Assembly: GCF_006170445.1 (NCBI RefSeq)
Contig: NZ_VCNA01000002.1
Coordinates: 786,265-850,264, forward strand
Direction: 5' to 3'
Source: Brevibacillus dissolubilis
Lineage (GTDB): Bacteria > Bacillota > Bacilli > Brevibacillales > Brevibacillaceae
Length of the DNA: 64,000 nt
This document shows, one piece after another, positions 1 to 8,350 of the stretch (position 1 is the first letter of the stretch; each line of letters opens with the position of its first letter). Both the position numbers and the translations under genes were made by a program. The notes below the pieces were generated by a model. That model made no database searches, was not told the origin of the DNA, and was given only the letters and a program-made list of their open reading frames with translations.

Positions 1-349
1 GATTGGGAGTGGTGTGCTGCGGCTGTGCCGGAACAGTGGAAAGACTGGTCAGCTTACCTGATACTCGGCTCAGCTCCTCTTCTAGTGCAGCTACACGTGT
101 ATGCATCTGGGACAATTCGGACTGCAGCCGTTCCTGGTCGTGCCGTACCGAAGTCATCACCTGTTCATTTTCTTGTTTTACCTGTTTGACGAAGCGTTTG
201 AGGGTCTGCTCCATGCCTGTCAGATCCACTTGCTTTTGAGCAAGATGTTGGGTGGCATCTGATTCTGCTTGCGCAGGCTTTTTCAGCAAGAACGATAATA
301 TAACGATGAGTACCCCTGCTCCTAGAAGTAGATAGTGTGGTTGATCCAT
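1..349 (-). CDS. Membrane-anchored coiled-coil protein, 3' end beyond window
   Basis: The reading frame starts at the ATG ending at 349, preceded by an AAGGTG ribosome site, and stays open to base 1, so the C-terminus is missing. Residues 5-22 (LLLGAGVLIVILSFLL core) form one hydrophobic helix. The following ~80 residues are charged and heptad-like (Leu, Val and Met spaced among Glu, Lys and Gln), consistent with a coiled coil, then a Pro/Gln/Thr-rich stretch begins. There is no signal cleavage site, so a bitopic inner-membrane protein with its coil in the cytoplasm or outside is likely. It is the last visible gene of the fla/che operon, 25 bases after the previous one. I do not recognise a family; a scaffold or accessory motility role is only inferred from position. 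Confidence 0.6.
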   Translation of the reverse strand, partial: MDQPHYLLLGAGVLIVILSFLLKKPAQAESDATQHLAQKQVDLTGMEQTLKRFVKQVKQENEQVMTSVRHDQERLQSELSQMHTRVAALEEELSRVSGKLTSLSTVPAQPQHTTPN

Positions 350-373
350 CCATTTCACCTTAACCTTGCTGTC

Positions 374-703
374 TTACAGCGAGATATCAATATGACGGCC
401 TCGCATGGGATCGAATCCTTCCGTCTTCTTACTGGAAGCGGAGCGTGACTCTTGCTTAACCGGAGCCGTCTGGTTCTCTTTTTCTTTCTTGGTATGTTCG
501 CGTTCCTGTTTCTCTTTAATCTGTCCGTTTGCCTTTTGATTTATGTCTTGCGGACGGATTCGCGCTTTTTCATCCAGCTCTTTGCGGTCCCGGATCAAAG
601 CTTGCTGGTCAACATTGTGCCGTTGTTGCTGCTGTTCTTGGATTCGTCCGATTTCTTGGGTACGGGGTATTGCTATTTGGAGTTCTACTGCTTTCAAACT
701 CAT
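374..703 (-). CDS. Small charged hypothetical protein, tail of fla/che operon
   Basis: A 109-residue protein, extremely rich in Gln, Lys, Glu and Arg (about half of the residues), with a short run of four glutamines near residue 24. It has no membrane segment and no signal peptide, and is predicted to be mostly helical or disordered. It begins 17 bases after the stop of the FapA-like gene and is followed 25 bases later by the membrane coiled-coil gene, so it is co-transcribed with them. The ribosome site is weak. No known domain is recognised. The tight spacing and consistent reading frame argue that it is real; the function is unknown. Confidence 0.55.
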   Translation of the reverse strand: MSLKAVELQIAIPRTQEIGRIQEQQQQRHNVDQQALIRDRKELDEKARIRPQDINQKANGQIKEKQEREHTKKEKENQTAPVKQESRSASSKKTEGFDPMRGRHIDISL

Positions 704-720
704 ACACCATCAGTCCCCTT

Positions 721-2121
721 TTAACGGATTGGCGACGCGGTGATCTCTCCATCCAGAACGAGGAAGCGGGAACGGGAATGCTCTTGCTTGATAAAGCGAA
801 CCCACTTGCCAAACACAAGCTTCACGCCGGGGAATGTGATCTGATACACTTCCACCACGGCTGGGTAATCGCCTTCAATGCTCTCTTCCAGTTCTCTTTT
901 TCGCTGTTCCAGCTTCTTAATATCTTTGTCTAAAATGATGCGGGTATTGGTCAGCTTGATCTGCATGATCTTCTTGTCGGCAGGCAGCTCCCCTGAGACC
1001 TTGAGCAGTTGATCAAGCACCCCTAAGCCTTGATCGGTTTTGCGCAGGTTCTCATACAGAGTCGTCAGTTCCTTGGTCACATTGGCCAGTTCATTACGCA
1101 ATTCCGGCTTGACACCCACTTCGAGGCAGGTTGGCGTAGCCGTCGAGTTGCCTACAACCATTGCCGTGATCTTGTCGCCTGCTTGGATGGTTCCTCCGAT
1201 GATGATCCCTTTGGTACCTTTGCAGATGACATCTTTTCCGGCGCGGATCGTGGAGAACATGATGCTTTGGGTGACATAGACAGAGCCTCTCGCGGTCACA
1301 TTACCGTTCTGTATATAAGAAGCTTTGACGTCAGCACCTGCCAGCACATGACCTTTGTCTTGCGCGACGATCCCGTTTTTGATCTCGACGGACCCCTGCG
1401 CTTCGAGTTCGGCCCCTTCCACACTGCCTAAGACACGAATATCCCCGGCAGCTTTGATACGGAATCCCGTAGGCACATTGCCACGGATGACGACCGTTCC
1501 AACAAAGTCGATATTACCGACACGGAAGTCAACATCTCCATTTACTTCAAAGACGGGGAATACATTTATCTTATCTTTATCGGTAATTGACACTTGCCCG
1601 TCAATTGCAGCATAAAGGAGTGTTCGATCCTCATTTAACACGACATTTTTGCCTGGTTTGATGTGGACTTCTTTACCTGCTTTGGCGACGACTCTGTCGC
1701 CTGTGACGCTAGTGCCGTCGATCCCTGGTTCAGACGGAATTTTTCTGGCCAACAGCTGACCACGCATGACATTGGCGATATTGAGTACGGAGTAAAAATC
1801 AACACGGCCATCTTCTAATTCAAGTGGCTTGCGTTCCTGTGAATTGGATTGCTGTGTAAATTCGATGCGGGCATCTTTCCCCGGAGTAGCTTCTAGCCCG
1901 ACTGCAACAGTGACGGGAATATTGATATACTGCGTCGGATTTTTACATACTTTATCAATTACGTCGTCCAAAATCCCAAAATGAACGCCGCCGTCGCGCA
2001 GTGCAGCCTTGATATCGAGAACGGTCACTCTCCAGTTCTCCTGATCTGCGGGTTGCAGCAACAACTCTGCAGCCATTTTGTCTTTTGAGATTTTGATATT
2101 GATTCCTAGTTGTTCAGACAT
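721..2121 (-). CDS. FapA/DUF342-family polymer-forming protein
   Basis: A 466-residue protein of the FapA (flagellar assembly protein A, DUF342) family. Residues ~1-165 form the N-terminal FapA domain. Residues ~165-330 carry short Gly/Val-rich repeats (GDVDFRVGNIDFVGTVVIRG style) typical of a right-handed beta-helix/bactofilin-like fold. Residues ~345-420 look like a coiled coil. Start ATG at 2121 follows GGGGGAG. The gene is 85 bases downstream of sigD and belongs to the same operon. Members of this family are often found in flagellar clusters of Firmicutes and Gammaproteobacteria; some influence cell-pole flagellar assembly, but a molecular role is not settled. Family call is firm, function is not. 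Confidence 0.85.
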   Translation of the reverse strand: MSEQLGINIKISKDKMAAELLLQPADQENWRVTVLDIKAALRDGGVHFGILDDVIDKVCKNPTQYINIPVTVAVGLEATPGKDARIEFTQQSNSQERKPLELEDGRVDFYSVLNIANVMRGQLLARKIPSEPGIDGTSVTGDRVVAKAGKEVHIKPGKNVVLNEDRTLLYAAIDGQVSITDKDKINVFPVFEVNGDVDFRVGNIDFVGTVVIRGNVPTGFRIKAAGDIRVLGSVEGAELEAQGSVEIKNGIVAQDKGHVLAGADVKASYIQNGNVTARGSVYVTQSIMFSTIRAGKDVICKGTKGIIIGGTIQAGDKITAMVVGNSTATPTCLEVGVKPELRNELANVTKELTTLYENLRKTDQGLGVLDQLLKVSGELPADKKIMQIKLTNTRIILDKDIKKLEQRKRELEESIEGDYPAVVEVYQITFPGVKLVFGKWVRFIKQEHSRSRFLVLDGEITASPIR

Positions 2122-2206
2122 ACATGCTCCCCCTTTCCTCCATCATGGTCTCTTACTCCCAATTACCTGCTGATTATTTCTCTCTGGTTAGTTTAGTTTC
2201 CTGCTG

Positions 2207-2995
2207 CTACATCAGTTGTGTCTTAAATCGGGTCAATGAAGAGCGCAGGCGAAAAATGGCTTTGGAATGCAACTGAGAGATACGTGAAGGTGACAAGCTC
2301 ATGACCTCCGCGATCTCGGAGAGCGTCAGTTCCTCGAAATAAAACAGGGATACGACCAGACGCTCTTTTTCAGGCAGTTTGTCGATGGAATGCGTCAGCA
2401 CTTCTTTGAGGCTTTGCGATTCAGCCACAGCTTCCGGGCGTGGTGTCACTTCGTCGATGATGTAGGAATGGCGTGCGGTTTTCTGTTCATCCTCATCCCC
2501 TACCGCTTCATCTATAGAGACAAAGGTAGAGAGCGACGTATCATAAATCACCTGCTGGAATTCCTTTTCCGTGATGCCAAGATACTGACACACCTCTTCA
2601 TCAGTCGGTGTGCGAAGTGTACGCTGCTCTAGAATATTATATGCTTCCTCGATTTTTTTTGCTTTATCGCGGACCGTTCGAGGGATCCAGTCATTTTCGC
2701 GCAAGCCGTCAATCATGGCCCCACGAATCCGCCACATCGCATATGTCTCAAACTGCAGACCGCGTGTATGGTCAAATTTATTCAAGGCGTCCAACAAACC
2801 AAAACGACCATAGCTGATCAGATCGTCTTTATCTACGTTGTTCGGCAGTCCGATGGCAAGACGATTTGCTACCTTGGTGACAAGGGGTAAAAACCTTTCG
2901 ACAAGTTCTGCTTCTGCCTCTTTGCAACCCTCTTCTTTCCAAGAGATCCACTTATCAAATTCTTTCACTCTGTCGTGATTGTTTGTTCGAGCCAT
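2207..2995 (-). CDS. sigD: RNA polymerase sigma factor for motility, sigma-28 (SigD/FliA)
   Basis: A 262-residue group 3 sigma factor. Region 2 is at ~25-95 (VDKDDLISYGRFGLLDALNKFD and FETYAMWRIRGAMIDGLRENDW), region 3 at ~105-175, and region 4 with its helix-turn-helix at ~205-255 (LTLSEIAEVMSLSPSRISQLHSKA). This matches SigD/FliA, which directs late flagellar, chemotaxis and autolysin genes. The position downstream of cheD is the same as in Bacillus subtilis. The start ATG at 2995 has a weak GGTGG-type ribosome site. The only neighbour between it and cheD is a small membrane-protein gene, whereas in B. subtilis sigD follows cheD directly and swrB comes after it. Anti-sigma factor FlgM is not encoded in the window. 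Confidence 0.96.
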   Translation of the reverse strand: MARTNNHDRVKEFDKWISWKEEGCKEAEAELVERFLPLVTKVANRLAIGLPNNVDKDDLISYGRFGLLDALNKFDHTRGLQFETYAMWRIRGAMIDGLRENDWIPRTVRDKAKKIEEAYNILEQRTLRTPTDEEVCQYLGITEKEFQQVIYDTSLSTFVSIDEAVGDEDEQKTARHSYIIDEVTPRPEAVAESQSLKEVLTHSIDKLPEKERLVVSLFYFEELTLSEIAEVMSLSPSRISQLHSKAIFRLRSSLTRFKTQLM

Positions 2996-3013
2996 GAATC
3001 AACCACCAACCTT

Positions 3014-3475
3014 TTAATCATCAGTTAACCGTCTTATGATATTGGCAATGTCTGCTGGATCTTGAGTTACTTCGGGTTGTCGTTCAATTTTCGGTAAAAC
3101 CAATGGGGTAAATTCATCATCATCTCTTGTCTGGTCATGCTTTTGCCTGCGATCATGATCATCCTCATCATACAGATCGGCCCGGTCATCATACGTCCCT
3201 GTTTCATCATCTGATGGAGTCACCAGATTGATATGCTGTCCTGTTGCCGAAGGAGCCTCTGTTGCTTCTGCAACTTCTGACTTCTTCGCTCCGTCTGTAG
3301 AGGTAACGAGCCCCAACACGAAGCGGATCACGTACGCACCCAAGAAAAAAATGACAAAGGTAGAGACGGCACGTTCCAGAGAAACGAAAAAGGTGTTCCC
3401 GAAAAGTGCCGCAAGAAAGGTTATCAGGGAGGCAGCAACGCCTATCCAAAGATTTATTTTCCAAGTCCCAATCAT
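3014..3475 (-). CDS. Hypothetical two-helix membrane protein between cheD and sigD
   Basis: A 153-residue protein with two hydrophobic segments at ~8-25 (WIGVAASLITFLAALF) and ~36-57 (VSTFVIFFLGAYVIRFVLGL). A long acidic, Asp/Glu/Arg-rich, probably disordered tail (~70-153) follows and ends in IANIIRRLTDD. It starts two bases after cheD, with an AAGGAAG ribosome site, and ends 18 bases before sigD, so it is a true operon member. B. subtilis has no gene at this exact place; its single-helix protein SwrB lies after sigD. I see no clear sequence match to SwrB. A regulatory or assembly role in motility is a positional inference only. Confidence 0.7.
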   Translation of the reverse strand: MIGTWKINLWIGVAASLITFLAALFGNTFFVSLERAVSTFVIFFLGAYVIRFVLGLVTSTDGAKKSEVAEATEAPSATGQHINLVTPSDDETGTYDDRADLYDEDDHDRRQKHDQTRDDDEFTPLVLPKIERQPEVTQDPADIANIIRRLTDD

Positions 3476-3477
3476 GT

Positions 3478-3963
3478 CTATACTTCCTTAACCCCTTGAT
3501 TTACGGTGCGAATGTTTAAGATGCCGGTCGTTGCATCAAACTCGATGGTTCTTCCACAGTTACCTCCCGTATCTTCCGCAACGATGCGAATCCCTGCTTT
3601 AGCGAGAAACATTTTACATGCCTCAACATTACGGGGACCTATTCTCATCGTATCATTTCCCGAGAGGAACGAAAACATTTGGGCACCACCTGCCAACTTG
3701 GCTACCATATTCCGGCAGTTGGCACCTTCTTGCTCCATCTGTTTGATCAGCGTCGGAATCGCTGTATCAGCGTATTTGCCGATATTGACTTCCGCGCTTT
3801 TGCCAAGTGAAGAATCAGGTAGCATCACATGTGCCATGCCACCGATTTTTTTACCTGAATCATACAACACAACCCCGACACATGAACCCAGCCCTGTGGT
3901 GCGCAAACGATTCGGTGGTTTAGCAACTCCTAAATCAGCCATTCCTATTTTAATAATTTCCAT
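3478..3963 (-). CDS. cheD: Chemoreceptor glutamine deamidase CheD
   Basis: A 161-residue CheD protein. It deamidates glutamines on methyl-accepting chemotaxis proteins and also binds and stimulates the CheY-P phosphatase CheC. The catalytic cysteine is Cys28 in TGLGSCVG and the catalytic histidine is His45 in GGMAHVMLPDS; both are present, so the enzyme should be active. The start ATG lies inside the end of cheC (14-base overlap), a translational-coupling layout that fits the CheC-CheD heterodimer. Length is typical for the family. Confidence 0.95.
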   Translation of the reverse strand: MEIIKIGMADLGVAKPPNRLRTTGLGSCVGVVLYDSGKKIGGMAHVMLPDSSLGKSAEVNIGKYADTAIPTLIKQMEQEGANCRNMVAKLAGGAQMFSFLSGNDTMRIGPRNVEACKMFLAKAGIRIVAEDTGGNCGRTIEFDATTGILNIRTVNQGVKEV

Positions 3964-4582
3964 CGAAAGGAACCCCTAGTGACGAGAATAGTTTTTCAAA
4001 CGACTCAGGATCAGGGATGAAGAAATAGTGCCCCTGCACCTGTTCGTTTCCTTCAAAGAACGCTGTATCAATCGTGAGCGCGTAGTCACCATTTTGTCCA
4101 AGGGCAATCAGTCCATAGCTGAGGATTGCTCCCGCCATGTCAATCGCTAAAGCCGGCACCGACGGCTGAAGGTTGAGATTTGTAAAATCGGCCAAAGATG
4201 ATAGATAGGAGCCTGTGAGGATGTTGCCGATCTCATGGAGAGCAGAAAGCTCCATTTCGGTAAAGCCTTCCTGTTCCTCATCCACTTTCATGCCTAACAA
4301 TTGTTCAAGCAGGTTGCGGGCGGAGCTGAAATCGAGGATGAAGAACATATTCCCCGGGCAATCCCCTTCAACCCGCAGGAACACGGTGATGACCACTACT
4401 TCATCGCCGCCCAAAAAGTCTGCAATCTCATCGAAATGGATGATTTTGACCTGCGGAACTTTCATATCGATCTCTTTTTGCAAAAGCTTGGAGAGGGCCG
4501 TTGTTGCATGGCCCGCTCCTATATTGCCCACTTCACGGAGAACATCCAGCTGAAAATCGCCGAACTTAAAGAACTCTCCCAT
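3950..4582 (-). CDS. cheC: CheY-P phosphatase CheC
   Basis: A 210-residue CheC phosphatase that hydrolyses CheY-P during adaptation. It shows the expected two-fold repeat with an Glu-x-x-Asn signature in each half: LREVGNIGAGHATTALSK near residue 15 and LHEIGNILTGSYLSSL near residue 115. Both catalytic pairs are intact. It starts two bases after cheW and overlaps cheD. It is related to FliY, encoded further upstream in the same operon, but lacks a SpoA domain. Confidence 0.95.
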   Translation of the reverse strand: MGEFFKFGDFQLDVLREVGNIGAGHATTALSKLLQKEIDMKVPQVKIIHFDEIADFLGGDEVVVITVFLRVEGDCPGNMFFILDFSSARNLLEQLLGMKVDEEQEGFTEMELSALHEIGNILTGSYLSSLADFTNLNLQPSVPALAIDMAGAILSYGLIALGQNGDYALTIDTAFFEGNEQVQGHYFFIPDPESFEKLFSSLGVPFDGNY

Positions 4583-4584
4583 AT

Positions 4585-5064
4585 CTAAACCTCAAATGAA
4601 TCAAGTTGTTTGATTTCATCGGTATTCAATACCTTGTCAAGGTTCAGAAGAATCAGGAGACGCTTCTCCAGCTTCGCCACACCGCGCAGGTAAGCAGCCT
4701 CTACCCCACCGACAACTTCTGGTGGCGGTTCGATTGCATTGACAGGAATGTCGATCACGTCATTTGCAGAATCTACAATCAGACCCACTTCGAGTTCGCC
4801 CACAGCCACGATGATGACGCGGGTGGTTTCGGTATGTGTCGCTTCTGTCAGGTTGAAGCGGCTGCGCAGATCGATGATTGGAGTAACAACACCGCGGAGA
4901 TTGATGACACCTTTGACAAATCGCGGAGTGCGGGGTACACGGGTGATGTGCTCCAGCTTCTCGATTGATTTCACTTGGTTTACTTCCACACCGTATTCCT
5001 CTTCACCAAGGCGGAAAACGATGACTTTTACTTCACCGACGATTTCTTTGTTTTGATCCAACAT
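4585..5064 (-). CDS. cheW: Chemotaxis coupling protein CheW
   Basis: A 159-residue CheW adaptor that links chemoreceptors to CheA in the polar signalling array. The single CheW/SH3-like domain covers nearly the whole length (VIVFRLGEEEYGVEV, then VKGVINLRGVVTPIIDLR). The start was set at the ATG ending at 5064 because a strong AAGGAGG site lies 8 bases before it; this site overlaps the cheA stop codon, implying translational coupling. An upstream in-frame start exists but has no ribosome site. Confidence 0.95.
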   Translation of the reverse strand: MLDQNKEIVGEVKVIVFRLGEEEYGVEVNQVKSIEKLEHITRVPRTPRFVKGVINLRGVVTPIIDLRSRFNLTEATHTETTRVIIVAVGELEVGLIVDSANDVIDIPVNAIEPPPEVVGGVEAAYLRGVAKLEKRLLILLNLDKVLNTDEIKQLDSFEV

Positions 5065-5077
5065 GAGTGTGACCTCC

Positions 5078-7135
5078 TTACTTAATGAGAGCGTTGCAGT
5101 CGATAATAAGGGCGACTTGACCATCACCGAGGATTGTTGCGCCAGAGATAGCAAAGACATTCACGAGGTATTTACCCAGGGATTTCAACACGATCTCTTG
5201 TTGACCGATGAAGGAGTCTACTACCAGACCCGCCATCTTCTCGCCTTTGCGTACGATCACGACCGCTACATCGTCCCCTTTTTGCACTCCATTGTCTGGG
5301 ATGCCGAAGATTTCTTTGAGGGAGACAAGCGGTACGACACGGCCGCGGAAGTCGATGACTTTTTGGCGGTGAGCAAGCATGATCTCGTCTTGGCGGAATA
5401 CCGCTGTTTCGATGATTGAGCTGAGTGGCACCGCAAACTTTTCATTTTCCACCTGCACGAGCATCGCAGAGATGATGGAGAGAGTAAGTGGAAGCTGAAT
5501 GAGGAAGGTTGTGCCTTTGCCTTGACTGGAGTCAACCGCGACAGAACCGCCGAGGGATTCGATTTTGGTTTTTACCACATCAAGACCTACACCACGGCCT
5601 GACAAGTCAGAAATTTTCTCTGCCGTACTCAAGCCGGAAGCAAACAACAATTCAAAAATTTGTTTATCGGTCATATTGTCAGCCGTTGCCGGGTTGACGA
5701 TACCGCGTTCGATTGCTTTTTTCAGTACTTTATCCTTGTTGATGCCGGCACCATCGTCGGTTACCTCGATAAATACGTGGTTACCACTGTGGTAGGCTTT
5801 CAGTTGGATCATGCCTTCTTCGGATTTACCGGAGCGGCGGCGTACATCTGGTGACTCAAGACCGTGGTCCATGGAGTTGCGGAGCAAGTGAACAAGTGGA
5901 TCACCGATCTCGTCGATAACAGTACGATCCAATTCTGTCTCAGCACCTTGGATTTCGAGGTTTACTTTTTTGTTCAGTTCTTTTGCTGTATCGCGAACCA
6001 TACGAGGGAAGCGGTTGAATACCTGCTCCACAGGAACCATGCGCATGGTCAGGATGATGTTTTGCAGATCACCGCTGATTCGGCTCATGTGCTCCACCGT
6101 CTCCTGCAATTCGCTCTTGCCGATTTCGCGGGCCAACTGCTCCAGACGGCCACGATCGATGACAAGCTCACTGAACAGGTTCATCAGCACATCCAGACGC
6201 TCGATATCGACACGGATGGTTTTGCTCGCAGACGGTTTTTTGACTGCATCTGCTGCGGCAGGAGCTTTCGCTTCAGCCACTGGTGCTTTTGGTGCAGCCG
6301 CTTGCGGTTTTACTTCTGGTGCTTGTGCCTGCTCGGATTTGAGGTTGACGTTTTCGATGAGGACTTGGTCTACCTCGGAAACGTTGCTGACCGCCTTGTG
6401 GATTTCTTCCTGGGACTTCTCGGTCACAAATACGACTTCGAAGGAAAGATCAAAACGCTCGTTTTCGATCTCTTCTACCGTTGGCGTTGATTTGATCACT
6501 TCACCTGCGTTCTCCAAGGCGTCAAATACCATGTAAGCACGGGCTGCTTTGAGGATGCAGTCTTCGCGAAGAGATACTTTGATCCAGAACAGATTATGAC
6601 CAGACTCCTGTGATTGCCTCATGACCGTAAGAGAATATTCATCCAGTTCATGCTCTCGGCCTGCTTCTTCTGTTGTTTCTGCCTGCTCATCTGCTTGCGC
6701 AATTGCATCTGCTGCCGCGCTTCCTGCTGCAGGTTTGCTTGGAGCCGGAGTGAGATCGCCGGATACGATTGCACGCAGTCGGCCTACGAGTGCGGATACA
6801 TCAGCAGAACCGTCGCCACCCTCGATGATGTTGTATACCATGCCTTCCATCAAGTCCACACTCTGGAAAATAACGTCCATGATGTCGGAATTAATTTGCA
6901 ATTTGTTGTTGCGAATCAGGTCAAGCACGTTTTCTGCTTCGTGTGTCAGGCTCGCCATATCTTCGAAGCCCATGGTCGCTGCCATGCCTTTGAGCGTGTG
7001 GGCGGAACGGAAGATTTCATTGACAATACCAATGTTGGTTGGATCGTTTTCGAGTAAGAGCAGATTAGAGTTGATTGATTGCAAATGTTCTTTAGATTCT
7101 TCAATAAACATGTCTAGATATTGATTCATGTCCAT
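5078..7135 (-). CDS. cheA: Chemotaxis histidine kinase CheA
   Basis: A 685-residue cytoplasmic histidine kinase that phosphorylates CheY and CheB. Domains in order: P1 Hpt (phospho-acceptor His46 in SAHTLKGMA), P2 response-regulator binding (~165-275), an Ala/Pro-rich linker, P3 dimerisation (~300-370), P4 ATPase with N-box LLRNSMDHG, G1 DDGAGI and G2 GRGVGLD, and P5 CheW-like (~550-685). The start at 7135 (MDMNQYL) is chosen because GGGAGGTGG lies 7 bases upstream. Ends just before cheW and begins after cheB. All kinase motifs are intact. Confidence 0.96.
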   Translation of the reverse strand: MDMNQYLDMFIEESKEHLQSINSNLLLLENDPTNIGIVNEIFRSAHTLKGMAATMGFEDMASLTHEAENVLDLIRNNKLQINSDIMDVIFQSVDLMEGMVYNIIEGGDGSADVSALVGRLRAIVSGDLTPAPSKPAAGSAAADAIAQADEQAETTEEAGREHELDEYSLTVMRQSQESGHNLFWIKVSLREDCILKAARAYMVFDALENAGEVIKSTPTVEEIENERFDLSFEVVFVTEKSQEEIHKAVSNVSEVDQVLIENVNLKSEQAQAPEVKPQAAAPKAPVAEAKAPAAADAVKKPSASKTIRVDIERLDVLMNLFSELVIDRGRLEQLAREIGKSELQETVEHMSRISGDLQNIILTMRMVPVEQVFNRFPRMVRDTAKELNKKVNLEIQGAETELDRTVIDEIGDPLVHLLRNSMDHGLESPDVRRRSGKSEEGMIQLKAYHSGNHVFIEVTDDGAGINKDKVLKKAIERGIVNPATADNMTDKQIFELLFASGLSTAEKISDLSGRGVGLDVVKTKIESLGGSVAVDSSQGKGTTFLIQLPLTLSIISAMLVQVENEKFAVPLSSIIETAVFRQDEIMLAHRQKVIDFRGRVVPLVSLKEIFGIPDNGVQKGDDVAVVIVRKGEKMAGLVVDSFIGQQEIVLKSLGKYLVNVFAISGATILGDGQVALIIDCNALIK

Positions 7136-7153
7136 AGTTGATCCACCTCCCAA

Positions 7154-8311
7154 TCAGTTCACCAGTCGAACAAGAGTTTCTGCTATGTGTTCTAAGGGTA
7201 CAATGTTGTCAGCAAGACCGGCATTCACCGCCGCACGCGGCATTCCATACACCACGCAGCTTGATTCATGCTCGATGACACTGGTGACGGTGCCTGATGC
7301 TTTCAATTGCTTCAAGCCATTGGTTCCGTCGCTTCCCATTCCCGTCATGATCACGGCCCATTTGTTTACTTTGGTCAACTTGCTGACTGATTCAAACAGT
7401 ACGTCTACAGATGGACGGTGACCACCACGCGGAGCATCCTGCTGCAACTTAATTTTCAGTCGTCCGTTACTTTGCTGAGCGACTTCCATATGATAGCCGC
7501 CTGGGGCTATATAGGCTGTGCCATTCTCAACGGTTTGTCCGTCCTCTGCCTCACATACACGGATCGGGCTTTGCGTATCCAGGCGTTGTGCCAAGGATTT
7601 GGTAAAGCCCGGCGGCATATGCTGCACGATCAAGATCGGTGCGTTGAAGTCAGCAGGTATTTTGGATAATACGACTTGCAGTGCTTTCGGTCCCCCTGTG
7701 GAGGTACCGAGTGCCACGATCTTGGTGGTTCGGCCCCCAATATCAGATGACATAGACACTGGCGTCGGAGGATTATCTGCTGGCGTCTCCATTTTCCGGG
7801 AAAACCCCGGCACTGTCGGCTTCTGGATCGAAGGTCTCGGCTGTGGAGCAGGAGCTGGTGCAGGTGTGTTCGTGACACTGCTGCCTCCCAGCCCTCTTCC
7901 GATTCGACGCTTCGATTTGGCAGCCTGTTTGACAATGTCGACAATGGTATCGCCAACTTTATGAATATCAAGGGAGATCGGTCCGGAAGTTTTGGTTACG
8001 AAATCAAACGCACCTAATTCCAAAGCACGGATGGTTGCTTCGGCCCCTTCCATGGTCAGGCTGCTTAACATCACAACCGGAACCGGGTGGTGCTTCATCA
8101 GATATTCCAAAGCCTCAAGCCCGTTCATCTCAGGCATCTCAATATCGAGAGTGACAACGTCGGGTTGCAGGTTTTTGACTTTTTCAATCGCCTCTTTGCC
8201 ATTCTTGGCTTTGTCAATCACCTCAACCTCAGCGTCGGCTGACAATATATCACTGATTACCTTACGCATGAACGCGGAGTCATCAACGACAAGAACTCGT
8301 ATTTTACTCAT
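7154..8311 (-). CDS. cheB: Chemotaxis response regulator / protein-glutamate methylesterase CheB
   Basis: A 385-residue two-domain protein. The N-terminal receiver carries the phospho-acceptor Asp56 (VTLDIEMPEMNG), and a Pro-rich linker spans ~140-190. The C-terminal methylesterase has the catalytic Ser204 in GTSTGGPKA, His231 in VQHMPPGF, and the IMTGMGSDG loop. It removes methyl groups from receptors, and together with CheD sets adaptation. The linker is longer than in Escherichia coli. Its partner CheR is not in this window, which is normal for Bacillales. Confidence 0.96.
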   Translation of the reverse strand: MSKIRVLVVDDSAFMRKVISDILSADAEVEVIDKAKNGKEAIEKVKNLQPDVVTLDIEMPEMNGLEALEYLMKHHPVPVVMLSSLTMEGAEATIRALELGAFDFVTKTSGPISLDIHKVGDTIVDIVKQAAKSKRRIGRGLGGSSVTNTPAPAPAPQPRPSIQKPTVPGFSRKMETPADNPPTPVSMSSDIGGRTTKIVALGTSTGGPKALQVVLSKIPADFNAPILIVQHMPPGFTKSLAQRLDTQSPIRVCEAEDGQTVENGTAYIAPGGYHMEVAQQSNGRLKIKLQQDAPRGGHRPSVDVLFESVSKLTKVNKWAVIMTGMGSDGTNGLKQLKASGTVTSVIEHESSCVVYGMPRAAVNAGLADNIVPLEHIAETLVRLVN

Positions 8312-8350
8312 CTTACGGCCGCACCCTTTCTCTAAACCTCGTGCAGTGTC

